DNA of 64,000 bases from Pseudorhizobium pelagicum (GTDB taxonomy: Bacteria > Pseudomonadota > Alphaproteobacteria > Rhizobiales > Rhizobiaceae), in assembly GCA_000722615.1 (NCBI GenBank), contig JOKI01000018.1, positions 1 to 64,000 on the forward strand, in the 5' to 3' direction. Each line of letters starts with the position of its first letter. The stretch's first letter is position 1. Position numbers and translations under genes: made by a program. The notes beneath the pieces are model-generated. The model did no database searches. It was given only the letters and a program-made list of their open reading frames with translations, and had not been told where the DNA came from. Below are positions 34,819 through 43,595 of the stretch, in pieces.

Positions 34819-35098
34819 GGTTCCCGTCTGGACATGTGTGTCTTCCCCCACCAGACACTAGCGCTGACACGAGACGCAATGCAGCCTGTCCATTGGGGGT
34901 AGGCCATGGTCGTGTCGCCGAGGCGGGTGTGGCGACCCGCAAGCACACCGCCGGTGGACGACAGCGCCACGACGACGCCGGGCCAAGACACAGGCCGGCT
35001 TGCCTGAAAGAGGTAGGCTTCATCCTTTTGCTGTTCTCGTGGGCGCGCAAGACCGCCAGTAGGATGGCGGCCTCGAACGCCGCGACATGGAGAGACAG

Positions 35099-36295
35099 AT
35101 GGCGCATCCTCGGCCTGCAAACACCGCCGAGCGGGCGGCATCGCTTGTCGTTCTCTTGCTTGCGGTGCTGTCGCTGTTTGCAATCGGAGTCGGTGGCGTG
35201 ATGAAGTCCGCACCACCCGGAGACGATTTCCAGGTGTTCTATCGGGCCGGAAGGCTGTTTTGGAGTGGGTTGGACCCCTGGCTTGCGATGATGGGCTCGC
35301 CACAGCCGTTTTCCTATCCGCCGCACACGCTCTCCTTTCTGCTTCTCTACAACGTCCTTTCGCCGTCGACAGCCTTCGTGATCCACAGTGCAGTCAACCT
35401 CGGCTCGATCGTCGCCATCTGCTACTGTGCCAATCGCTGGTTTCTCGGCATCACGAGCTGGCGCACGCTGGCATTTGCGCAGGCGGCGGCCCTGGCCCTC
35501 ATCATTGGCAATCCATACACCGCCACCAGTGTCTATCAGGGCCAGACGACGCTGCCCGTGACAGCGGCGCTGATGATGTCGTGGCTTTGTCTCAGCCAGG
35601 GTCATCGCGTGGCCGCCGGTCTGTTGCTCACCGTCGCGACCATCAAGCCGCAGCTTTCGCTGTTGTACGTCCTGTGGCTGATCCTGTCGGCGGAACTGGC
35701 GGTTGTCGTGATCGGAGGGCTCGCTGCCCTCGTCCTGATCGTCCCGGCCTTCCTCGTGCTTGGCCCATGGGACACCTTCCACAGTTGGTGGCTCTCCCTC
35801 GGCAGCTATGGACAGGTGCCCATCAACATGCCCGGGTCGCCCTATGTCGTCGGGCTGGAAAGCTTCCTCGTGGCCCATGGTGTCGATCCCGGTGCCTGGC
35901 CCATTGCAGCCCTGGGGCTCCTGTTGACGCTCGCAGCCTTCCGCCTGCGCCAGCGTCTCGACGCTTTTATGACCCTGCAGTTCCTGCTGGTCCTGACGTG
36001 CACATGTCTGTTCGTGCACGACTACGACTACGTCGTGATCATTCCTGTCTGGAGTTGCGCCCTTTACCTTGCCCTGTCACAGATGGCGTGGGGCCGGCTC
36101 AGCACCTTTTCGGTTCTGGGGCTCCTGTTCTTCATGCCGCAGCGCCTCATCCGCGACATCGATCTCCCAGTGATCGTGCACGCACGCACATTGATCCTGA
36201 TCGCGATGTTTGTGCTGCTCGTGAGCTGGCGTGGCGAACAGCCAAGGAGCGGTCAGGCCGGCTGGCTGGACGGCCAGGTCAAGAAGCCGGTCTGA
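35099..36295 (+). CDS. GT87-family (DUF2029) membrane glycosyltransferase
   Basis: A polytopic protein of about 398 aa with ten or so membrane helices. It has the GT87 features of an acidic first-loop motif (PPGDDFQVFYRAGRLFWSG) followed by FSYPPHTLSFLLLYNVL, and IKPQLSLLYVLWLI in the middle. GT87 enzymes use polyprenyl-phosphate sugars (mannose in the best-known cases) on the periplasmic face. The ATG at 35099 follows GGAGAG; one at 35087 is less well supported. It converges with the gtrB-like gene 15 bases downstream. Confidence 0.82.
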   Translation: MAHPRPANTAERAASLVVLLLAVLSLFAIGVGGVMKSAPPGDDFQVFYRAGRLFWSGLDPWLAMMGSPQPFSYPPHTLSFLLLYNVLSPSTAFVIHSAVNLGSIVAICYCANRWFLGITSWRTLAFAQAAALALIIGNPYTATSVYQGQTTLPVTAALMMSWLCLSQGHRVAAGLLLTVATIKPQLSLLYVLWLILSAELAVVVIGGLAALVLIVPAFLVLGPWDTFHSWWLSLGSYGQVPINMPGSPYVVGLESFLVAHGVDPGAWPIAALGLLLTLAAFRLRQRLDAFMTLQFLLVLTCTCLFVHDYDYVVIIPVWSCALYLALSQMAWGRLSTFSVLGLLFFMPQRLIRDIDLPVIVHARTLILIAMFVLLVSWRGEQPRSGQAGWLDGQVKKPV

Positions 36296-36310
36296 AACCT
36301 GCCGAAAGCG

Positions 36311-37345
36311 TCAGGAAGACTTGCGAACGCGCCGGGGCCTGGTGTCGACCCTGAGCAAGCTGTCGGTTCCAAGCGCGGTGGGGGCTAGAATCTCCCGCCG
36401 GAGCAGGTAGACCGGTCGCTGCTTGATTTCGCTGTAGACGCGCCCGAGATACTGGCCAAGAATGCCGATTCCGAGCAGCTGGATGCCGCCCAGAAACAGC
36501 ATGCTGACCAGTAGTGACGCATAGCCGGGAACATCGATGCCGAAGTAGAGCGTCTTGATCACCGTGACGCTGCCATAGGCAAACGAGCCCACCGAGATCA
36601 GCGCGCCAACATAGGTCCAGATCTCCAGGGGAACGGACGAGAAGGAGGTAATTCCCTCCAACGCGAAGTTCCAAAGCTTCCATCCGGAAAACTTGGTCTC
36701 TCCCGACCCGCGCGGCGCGCGGGTGTAGTCCACCACCGTGGTGCTGAAGCCGACCCAGGCAAACATCCCCTTCATGAAGCGACGCCGTTCCGGCAACCGC
36801 TTCAGGGCGTCGATCACCTGTCGGTCGATCAATCTGAAGTCGCCGACGTTGTGTGGGATCTCCTGGGCGGCGATGAGATTGTGCAGCCGATAGAACATTT
36901 GCGCGGTACGGCGCTTGAGGAAGCTGTCGCTGGTGCGATCGCAGCGTCTGGCCAGCACCACCTCGTATCCGTCGCGCCACCTGTCGATCAAAAGCGGGAT
37001 CAGGGCAGGGGGATCCTGGAGATCGACGTCGATGGGAATGGCGGCATCGCCGCGGCAGGCGTCCAGGCCCGCCGTCATGGCGGCCTCCTTGCCGAAGTTG
37101 CGAGACAGGTCGAGGATGCGGATGCGCCGGTCTTGCTGTTGTGCCTCGATCAGACGCAGCAGCGTGCCGTCACGACTGCCGTCGTTGATAAACAGCAATT
37201 CGAAGCGGTAGCCGCTGGCAACCAGAGGTTCAACGGCAGTGGTCACTGCCGTGAGAAAGGGCGCGATCGCCGCTTCTTCATTATGGACCGGAACAACGAG
37301 ACTGATCATCAGGTCCGGCCGGCCGTCCAGCGATAGAACATTCAT
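36311..37345 (-). CDS. GtrB-like polyprenyl-phosphate glycosyltransferase
   Basis: A GT2 protein of 344 aa with ISLVVPVHNEEAAIAPFLTA, LFINDGSRDGT, the DVDLQDPPALIP metal and donor motif, and ETKFSGWKLWNFALEGITSF. Two C-terminal membrane helices (about 235-255 and 270-290) complete the DPM1/GtrB layout. It should make a polyprenyl-phosphate sugar from a nucleotide sugar on the cytoplasmic side. GAGGTGG lies before the start. With the GtrA-like protein at 39241 and a GT-C enzyme it could form a periplasmic side-chain module. Confidence 0.87.
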   Translation of the reverse strand: MNVLSLDGRPDLMISLVVPVHNEEAAIAPFLTAVTTAVEPLVASGYRFELLFINDGSRDGTLLRLIEAQQQDRRIRILDLSRNFGKEAAMTAGLDACRGDAAIPIDVDLQDPPALIPLLIDRWRDGYEVVLARRCDRTSDSFLKRRTAQMFYRLHNLIAAQEIPHNVGDFRLIDRQVIDALKRLPERRRFMKGMFAWVGFSTTVVDYTRAPRGSGETKFSGWKLWNFALEGITSFSSVPLEIWTYVGALISVGSFAYGSVTVIKTLYFGIDVPGYASLLVSMLFLGGIQLLGIGILGQYLGRVYSEIKQRPVYLLRREILAPTALGTDSLLRVDTRPRRVRKSS

Positions 37346-37494
37346 CGGTCCACCTCACTTCTGCCTTGAGTCTAGGCCGCACCGGTGCCGCCGGCCAGCT
37401 ATGCTTTCGAGGGTGCCGCTCAACCAAAGTGCGCAACCGAGGGGCAACGTCCGCCTATGGCAGGATCAGGCGGCAGTGGCTTGGCTTCCGGCAT

Positions 37495-39024
37495 CTAGCG
37501 GCGCAACAGGTCCTGGACCGCCTCCCATTTCGGCCGCCGGTCGCCTTCAAATTCCAGCAGGCCCCAGCTGCCCCACTTGCTGGGCCCCCCCATGGAGGCA
37601 AAAAGGGCGTAGAGATCGCCCCCCTCTTCCTGCCAAACCCCCAGGTGACGTTTGTAGAGAGCCCCCATGCGGGCATCCCGGTTGGCGGCGATAAACAGCT
37701 CGGTCAGCCGGTCGTTGTTCTCGGCACCGCCGTGCCCGACCAGATGCTGTCCGCCTTCATAGGCGTACAGAGGCAGGCCATAGCGCCTGGCAATGGCTGC
37801 CTGCGCTGCGATCTGATGTCGGCTCTCCGTTTCAACCTCCAAATGGAGTGTGTCGAACAGCTGATCCAGTCCCCAGTCCTGCACGTCCGGCGCACGCTCC
37901 GGTGCGCCAAGGCCGCCGCCGAAATAGGGCGCGATCGCAAGAACGTCGGCAAAGCGGCGCGCGTCGCCGAACTCGAGGATGGTCTCGCTGGTCCAGGGGT
38001 TGGCCGCTTGCGCCGCATAGACCCCGACCACACGGTGACCATCGGCGGCAAAGACATCCTCCCAGATCGCCAGGATCTGCGAGGTGCGCAGCGAATAGTA
38101 GCGCAGCTGGGCCTGATATCCGTCCTGCGACAGGCCGAGCGCCAGGCCGCGCGTGCCGGCATGGCCGGCCTGGTCGAACATCGTGTTCCAGACCTCGTTG
38201 GAGTATTCCACATGCACGGCCAGGCCTGGATCAAGGTCGCGACGGACCTGATCGGCAAAGGCCCGCACGTAGTCGTCGTCGGCCAGGTGCGGCATGGTAA
38301 ACCACGGTGACAGGCCGACCGTGTTGGAAAGAAGGATCATGGTCTCCAGCGGCACGCCGAGCTCCGAGCGCCCGAATTGGCCGCGGCGCGGGCGATCCTG
38401 CCATTGTCGAACCCGCGAATTGTTGGTGCCCATCCAGTCCATGAAGCGCAGCACCTGCATGCCCTGCAGCCGGTCCAGGAAGGGCCTGCGGAACTCGGCC
38501 GCGGCAGGCGGATCCTGCTCGACCAGTCGAATGTTGCGGATCGGGTCGGAGCTGTCGGTCTCGATCATGCGCAAGGTCAGCGCGTCATCGCGCGCCAGAT
38601 TCCGGAGCCGGTCGCGGCCAGGCAGCCGCTGCGTCAGTTCGCCGCCTCCCACGTAGGTCATCTTTCCGCGCCCGTCGTAGTTGAGAAACAGCTCGCGCGG
38701 CAAATGCTCGCGACGCGCCGTAAAGATGAGAAAGCTGTCCAGCCAGGCCCCGTCCGGCACCGAGAGCGGATAGCCGTCCGGCGTCATCGGCGGCAGCGGC
38801 TCGTCCCAGGTAAACGGCGCGTCCTTGATCTGGACACGCCATCGGGCAGCGTTGTGGGCGAGATTGGTAAAGGGTTGCTCTTGCGCCCAGTAGCTCATCC
38901 CACTGAGATTGATGCCGAGGTGCTGCCGGGCACGCGGCTTGGACGCCGCCGCCGAGCCTTGACACAAAAACGGGTAGCAGAGGCCGCCCGACAGTGACTT
39001 TAGCAGGTTTCGCCGGCTGATCAT
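37495..39024 (-). CDS. Tat-exported glycoside-hydrolase-like protein (clan GH-A type)
   Basis: A protein of 509 aa beginning MISRRNLLKSLSGGL, a twin-arginine-like signal. The body has two motifs fitting a clan GH-A (TIM-barrel) hydrolase: VHVEYSNEVWN, with Asn-Glu as the likely acid/base, and LYAYEGGQHL, with Glu as the likely nucleophile. It may trim or remodel the polysaccharide of this locus in the periplasm; the substrate is unknown. GGAGTGG precedes the ATG at 39024. It is on the strand of the gtrB-like gene, 149 bases upstream of it. Confidence 0.72.
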   Translation of the reverse strand: MISRRNLLKSLSGGLCYPFLCQGSAAASKPRARQHLGINLSGMSYWAQEQPFTNLAHNAARWRVQIKDAPFTWDEPLPPMTPDGYPLSVPDGAWLDSFLIFTARREHLPRELFLNYDGRGKMTYVGGGELTQRLPGRDRLRNLARDDALTLRMIETDSSDPIRNIRLVEQDPPAAAEFRRPFLDRLQGMQVLRFMDWMGTNNSRVRQWQDRPRRGQFGRSELGVPLETMILLSNTVGLSPWFTMPHLADDDYVRAFADQVRRDLDPGLAVHVEYSNEVWNTMFDQAGHAGTRGLALGLSQDGYQAQLRYYSLRTSQILAIWEDVFAADGHRVVGVYAAQAANPWTSETILEFGDARRFADVLAIAPYFGGGLGAPERAPDVQDWGLDQLFDTLHLEVETESRHQIAAQAAIARRYGLPLYAYEGGQHLVGHGGAENNDRLTELFIAANRDARMGALYKRHLGVWQEEGGDLYALFASMGGPSKWGSWGLLEFEGDRRPKWEAVQDLLRR

Positions 39025-39240
39025 GATCCACTCCGCTTGACGATGCGGCCAATAGGCCTGCGGGGCCGGCGGCAATCAACTGCATCAAAGGGAGTACCCA
39101 GAACGAGCCACTCACCGCGCATCTACGTCTTTTGGAGACGCTGATCCTCGCGGCGGATCGTGTAGCGTCCGGACGGCTGGCAATGGCGCGGAGGACGGCT
39201 GCGGCGGCCGCAATGCGTGGAAGTTGAAGGGGAAGATGGT

Positions 39241-39723
39241 GTGGTCCCGGATCAAAGCCCGATGCCGTTGCGCATCGCAGTCCTTGCGCGGCAAGCCTGG
39301 TGTTTTGCGCTCGTCGGCCTGCTTGCCACGATCGTCCATATCAGCGTCTTTGCCGGGCTCTTTGAACTCTTGCGCATCCCCCCGCTGATTGCCAATTCAG
39401 CCGCCTTCCTGCTTGCCTTCTCCGTGTCTTTTGCCGGGCAGTCCGCCTGGACCTTTCGTGCGCAGATCGACGACCGTGGCCTGACGGTGATCCATCTCGT
39501 CCGGTTTTTGTGCACCAGTCTCGTCGGTTTTGGCATCAACACGCTGATCGTCTATGTGATCGTCATGCGGCTGGGTGCCTCGAGCCTGCTTGCTCTTCCG
39601 CTTATGGCGACCTTGGCACCGGTAGCTGTCTTTGCCCTCAACAAATGGTGGGTCTTCCGAGACGACCGCCAGGCTGTGGGAACCGCGCCAGGCAATCGGG
39701 CAGCGCGTCCCCGGGTCCGATAG
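39241..39723 (+). CDS. GtrA-family membrane protein
   Basis: A protein of about 160 aa with four membrane helices in the GtrA pattern (AWCFALVGLLATIVHISVFA, IANSAAFLLAFSVSF, FLCTSLVGFGINTLIVYVIV, LALPLMATLAPVAVFALNKW) and the family's end NKWWVFRD. GtrA proteins are thought to flip polyprenyl-phosphate-glucose. The GTG at 39241 follows AAGGGGAAG; a GTG at 39217 and an ATG at 39262 are alternatives. It is divergent from the glycosidase-like gene. Confidence 0.83.
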   Translation: MVPDQSPMPLRIAVLARQAWCFALVGLLATIVHISVFAGLFELLRIPPLIANSAAFLLAFSVSFAGQSAWTFRAQIDDRGLTVIHLVRFLCTSLVGFGINTLIVYVIVMRLGASSLLALPLMATLAPVAVFALNKWWVFRDDRQAVGTAPGNRAARPRVR

Positions 39724-39856
39724 GCGTCGGCGAGGTGGGCTGCGGCATGCGGGATGACAGGGGAGGGCAGCGGCTGCTCGCCGGAATGCCGGCCGCCGGC
39801 CAATCGCGCTCCTGGCCGCAGCGGCCGTTGCCCATCTGGCGCCAGCGCGTCGAGCT

Positions 39857-40807
39857 CTATTTGTATTCGATCAGGCGCTGACGACGTCTCGCCACCCTGT
39901 GCATCAGGTACTGGAGGACGCCCTGCATCTCCGCAAACTTGCCGATGACGCTGAGCGTGGCCCGTCTAAAACTCTTTTGACGCCCCCGCAGGCGCAGGAT
40001 CTGGATCGGGTAGAGGAGCGCCAAAGAGAGCCAGGCCGGGTGAAGAAGGGCGCCGGCGATCACGGCGGCGGGCAACAGCATCGACCAGGACAGGGTGCGC
40101 CTGAGGTTGGCGCCCCAGATCCGCTCCGGCGCGCGTTGATGGATCAGATGCACCTGGGCATAGGCGTGACCGGCGCGCACGCTTCGCCGCCACCACTGGG
40201 GGAAACGGACAATATTGGCGTCGTGCAGGCTCATCTCGCGCTCGAGGCGCCAGATGCGGTGGCCGCGCTGGCGCAAGCGGACGCACAGTTCCGGTTCCTC
40301 GCCGGCAATCAGATCGTCCCTGTACCCGTCGAGCTGCCGCAGCACCTCTGCGCGCGACAAGACGTCGCCACCGCATTCGATGACTTCGCCTGCAGGTCCA
40401 TCCCATTCGTCGTCGCAGATCGCATTGTAGATGGAGCGGGCCGGATAGCGCTCGCGCCGGCGCCCCATGACCACGGCCACGTCGGGCCGTTGGCGCAGAC
40501 ATTCCACCGCCGCCGGCAACCACGCCGGGTCGATGCGGCAGTCGCCGTCGAGGAACTGGACGTAGGAAAGATGCGGCCATGTCTGCAGGAGGCGCCGCCA
40601 TCCGGCATTTCGGGCGCGCGCGGCGGTAAAGGGAACGGCTGGATCGAGAGCGACGACGTCGGCACCGGCGCAGCTTGCCACCGCCTCGCTTGCGTCCGTT
40701 GATCCGGAATCGACGTAGACGACGGGTCCCTCGACGTGACGCAAGGACGCAAGACAGTCGACCAGACGGTGGCCCTCGTTCCTGCCGATCACCACAACGC
40801 CGAGCAT
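39857..40807 (-). CDS. GT2 glycosyltransferase
   Basis: A protein of 316 aa with the GT2 pattern: LGVVVIGRNEGHRLVDCLAS, VVYVDSGSTDASEAV, FTAARARNAGWRRL, FLDGDCRID (metal binding, near residue 100) and a later EEPELCVRLRQRGH. A hydrophobic segment near the C-terminus (about 255-285) suggests membrane association. Its start is placed at 40807, where the conserved fold begins; the upstream open frame to 41269 is polar and domain-free. It is divergent from a small membrane protein gene. Confidence 0.83.
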   Translation of the reverse strand: MLGVVVIGRNEGHRLVDCLASLRHVEGPVVYVDSGSTDASEAVASCAGADVVALDPAVPFTAARARNAGWRRLLQTWPHLSYVQFLDGDCRIDPAWLPAAVECLRQRPDVAVVMGRRRERYPARSIYNAICDDEWDGPAGEVIECGGDVLSRAEVLRQLDGYRDDLIAGEEPELCVRLRQRGHRIWRLEREMSLHDANIVRFPQWWRRSVRAGHAYAQVHLIHQRAPERIWGANLRRTLSWSMLLPAAVIAGALLHPAWLSLALLYPIQILRLRGRQKSFRRATLSVIGKFAEMQGVLQYLMHRVARRRQRLIEYK

Positions 40808-40948
40808 GGGCGTCCCCGCGGCATCAACAGTGCTGGACTGGATTGGCCGTCCATTGATCTTCCTGTCATTGCTTGCAACCTCGGCGAACCCTTGCCACAA
40901 TTCTGAGAAAGAATGACCTTTGGCCCTGATAGGAGCGGACGCAATGGA

Positions 40949-41170
40949 ATGATCCTCGTTTGCTTGATTGGCGGCATAGCCGGCCTGGTGTTCAGGCCGC
41001 AGTTCCTGGTCCTGGTTATCGCTGTTTTCGCCGCAGCTCATCTCGGTTCCTTTGTCTTCCCTGCTCTGCTGGCCCCCGCGTCGCTGTCCGGACTTGCCGG
41101 GCAGGTTGTCGCGCTCAACCTCAGCTATCTTGCCGGCGCGTGTCTGCGCGGCTTCTTGCGGTTCCGCTAG
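40949..41170 (+). CDS. Small hydrophobic membrane protein
   Basis: A protein of 73 aa, mostly hydrophobic, with two or three membrane segments (MILVCLIGGIAGLVF, FLVLVIAVFAAAHLGSFVFP, GLAGQVVALNLSYLAGACL) and a basic end. AGGAG lies 13 bases upstream, rather far. No family is recognised. In size and hydrophobicity it recalls ExoX-like regulators, but it lacks their N-terminal MYAPRV signature. Confidence 0.5.
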   Translation: MILVCLIGGIAGLVFRPQFLVLVIAVFAAAHLGSFVFPALLAPASLSGLAGQVVALNLSYLAGACLRGFLRFR

Positions 41171-41351
41171 CGCGGTCCACGCCCGCGACGGCAGGGGTGA
41201 GCCCGGCCACATTTGGCCCTGCGGCAGCGTCTGTAAATTACGCCTATGGGCGTAGCCCGAACACGCCATACCCCGTTTTGACAGCTACGATGCGATCTCC
41301 AATGCTGTTACCGAACATGCTGCGGCCACAGCGGCCGGCACGAGGGTTGGG

Positions 41352-42650
41352 GTGACAGGCATGCGGATCGGCTATTTTACCAACTGCTATCCCGCGCCCA
41401 GTCACACCTTCATCCGCCGCGAACTGATCGCCTTGGAGCAGCGCGGGCACAGCCTCGTCCGCTACGCCATCAGACGCGCGGCCGGTCCCCTCGTCGATCG
41501 CGATGACATTGCCGAGGAGGCGCGCACCCGCTACCTCCTGCACCAAAGCTGGCGAGCGGGCCTTTTGTGTTGCGCGCTGACGCTGATGCGCCGCCCGAAG
41601 TCGCTGATGCGTGCCGCCTGGGTTGCCATCCACTTCTGCAGGCTTGCAGGCCATGCCTACGGTCGCCATCTGGCGTATCTGTACGAGGCGATCCTGCTGG
41701 CCTGCTGGTGCCGTCGCGACGGCATCGAGCACCTGCATGTGCATTTCGGGACCAATCCCGCCACCGTGGCCTGCCTCGTCCACACCCTCACGGGGATACC
41801 CTTCAGTCTGACCATCCACGGCCCGGAGGAGTTTGATCGGCCCGAGCGACTGGGGCTTGAGACCAAGGTCGCGACAGCCGCATTTGCCGTCACCGTCAGT
41901 TCCTATGGGCGCAGCCAGCTGTTGCGCTGGGCGCGCCTTCATGACTGGAGAAAGATCCACATCGTGCCTTGCGGCATCGAGGAGGCTTTTGGTCCGCCTG
42001 TTGCGACCGATGCGGCCGAGCCGCAAAGGCTGGTGTGCGTCGGGCGTCTGTGCGAGCAGAAAGGGCATCTCCTCCTTCTGGAGGCGGCGCAGCGACTGTC
42101 GCATGAAGGGGTCGACTTCAAGCTCGTTCTCGTCGGTGAGGGCCCGCTTCGCGGCGAAATCGAGCGGCGGGTGAAGGAGCTTGGCCTGCAAAACCGTGTC
42201 GAATTGACGGGTACGGTGTCGCAGGACAGGGTAAGGCTTGAGATCGGTCGGGCGCGCGCATTGGTCTTGCCAAGCTTCGCTGAAGGTCTTCCCGTCGTCC
42301 TGATGGAAAGCATGGCCATGTGTCGGCCGGTGATTGCGACCTATATCGCCGGTATCCCGGAGCTCGTCACGCCGCAGACTGGGTTGCTGGTTCCCGCCGG
42401 TGACGCGCAGGCCTTGGCCGAAGCCATGCGCGTAATGCTTGATCTTGACGAGGAGCAGCTTGCCACAATGGGTGCAGCAGCACGACAGCGTGTTCTCCAG
42501 CGGCATGACGTCCAGCGCTCGGCGGCCACACTTGAAGCCCTGATGGCGGCTGCCGCTATAAGGACCCGAGCGGCAGACGTCAGCCTATTGCGGCGGCGTT
42601 TCGCGGTGGCCGGACCGGATGACAAGGCTGTGCAGGAGAAAGTCCGCTAG
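41352..42650 (+). CDS. GT4 glycosyltransferase
   Basis: A GT-B enzyme of 432 aa with the GT4 layout: N-terminal MRIGYFTNCYPAPSHTFIRR, HLHVHFGTNPATVACLVH, LTIHGPEEFD, and in the donor domain LVCVGRLCEQKGHLLLLEAA, LVLVGEGPLRGEIE, and the EX7E-type motif PSFAEGLPVVLMESMAM. A GTG at 41352 follows GAGGG at 5 bases, better spaced than the ATG at 41361. Its last 66 bases overlap the convergent GT2 gene. Confidence 0.88.
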   Translation: MTGMRIGYFTNCYPAPSHTFIRRELIALEQRGHSLVRYAIRRAAGPLVDRDDIAEEARTRYLLHQSWRAGLLCCALTLMRRPKSLMRAAWVAIHFCRLAGHAYGRHLAYLYEAILLACWCRRDGIEHLHVHFGTNPATVACLVHTLTGIPFSLTIHGPEEFDRPERLGLETKVATAAFAVTVSSYGRSQLLRWARLHDWRKIHIVPCGIEEAFGPPVATDAAEPQRLVCVGRLCEQKGHLLLLEAAQRLSHEGVDFKLVLVGEGPLRGEIERRVKELGLQNRVELTGTVSQDRVRLEIGRARALVLPSFAEGLPVVLMESMAMCRPVIATYIAGIPELVTPQTGLLVPAGDAQALAEAMRVMLDLDEEQLATMGAAARQRVLQRHDVQRSAATLEALMAAAAIRTRAADVSLLRRRFAVAGPDDKAVQEKVR

Positions 42651-43595
42651 AAGGTGGGGCGGGCCTGGGAACATCTTCCTTCCCACCAGTAATCGCAGCC
42701 GAAAGACAAGATGGCCGGCGATCCAGGCGATATTGGCCCATCGGGCGTAGCGACGACCGTGGTGCTGTGAGAAGAAGCGGTCCCGGGAGGCAAACCAGTA
42801 GCGTGGCCGCCGGGAAGGTGCCCGATGTTTGGTGACGCCTGTCGAGCATCCGACCAGATGCACGATACGGCTTTGCGGAACATGCCAGCATTGCCACCCG
42901 GCGGCCGCGGCGCGCCGGCAAAAATCGACCTCTTCGTAGTACAGGAAGTAGGATTCGTCGAGCAAGCCGACCTCGTCGAGGAGCTTGCTCCTGACCAGCA
43001 TCGCCGCACCCGAGACCCAGTCCACCCGCACGGGGTCTTCGCCGGTCGAGGCGGCCACCTGCCACTTGCCCAAAACCTTGCTGACGGGGCCGAGCTTTGC
43101 CTCACTTTCGAACTCTCCCAGGATCGAGGGGAAGCGGAAGGCGCAGGCCTGTGGCGTCCCGTCGGGATCTTCCAGCCGCGCACCGGCAATCCCGACTGGC
43201 GGATGTGATTCGACGAACTCGAGGAGCGGCCGAAGGCCGTTTGGGCGAACGACGGTGTCGGGATTGAGGAACAGAACATGGCGCGGCTTGCCCAGTGTAC
43301 TGCAGGCATGCGCATAGGCGCAATTGTTGGCATGCGAGAAGCCGAGATTGGTCTCAAGTGCAAGAAGATGGGCCCGCTGTTGCCAACCACGCGCGGCGAT
43401 TTCCGACTGCAATCCTTCCACCGAACCGTCGCCAGATGCACCGTCTGCAACAATAACGGCGCCATCGGAAGGCAGCGTCACCCCCTCAAGCAGCGACTCG
43501 AGGCAGTCGATCACGAGATCGGCGGTACGATAGTTGACGATGATGACCAGCAGACCCGGGGCAGCTGCAGCCGGTTCATTGCGCAAAGCGCTCAT
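42585..43595 (-). CDS. GT2 (rhamnosyltransferase-like) glycosyltransferase
   Basis: A protein of 336 aa with LLVIIVNYRTADLVIDCLES, VIVADGASGDGSVE, TNLGFSHANNCAYAHA, VLFLNPDTVV and SYFLYYEEVDFCRRAAAAG, the pattern of rhamnosyl/GlcNAc-type GT2 enzymes of O-antigen clusters. The ATG at 43595 overlaps the stop of the kinase-like gene (ATGA), so these are coupled. Its 3' end overlaps the convergent GT4 gene by 66 bases. Confidence 0.88.
   Translation of the reverse strand: MSALRNEPAAAAPGLLVIIVNYRTADLVIDCLESLLEGVTLPSDGAVIVADGASGDGSVEGLQSEIAARGWQQRAHLLALETNLGFSHANNCAYAHACSTLGKPRHVLFLNPDTVVRPNGLRPLLEFVESHPPVGIAGARLEDPDGTPQACAFRFPSILGEFESEAKLGPVSKVLGKWQVAASTGEDPVRVDWVSGAAMLVRSKLLDEVGLLDESYFLYYEEVDFCRRAAAAGWQCWHVPQSRIVHLVGCSTGVTKHRAPSRRPRYWFASRDRFFSQHHGRRYARWANIAWIAGHLVFRLRLLVGRKMFPGPPHLLADFLLHSLVIRSGHRETPPQ

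Noticed and set aside
34433..36019. Minus-strand frame of 528 codons opposite the GT87 gene
   Set aside because: No domain, low-complexity polar composition; the plus strand encodes a conserved polytopic glycosyltransferase.
40808..41269. N-terminal extension of the GT2 gene that ends at 39857
   Set aside because: The extra 154 residues are polar, domain-free and overlap a plausible divergent membrane protein gene; the GT fold begins at 40807.
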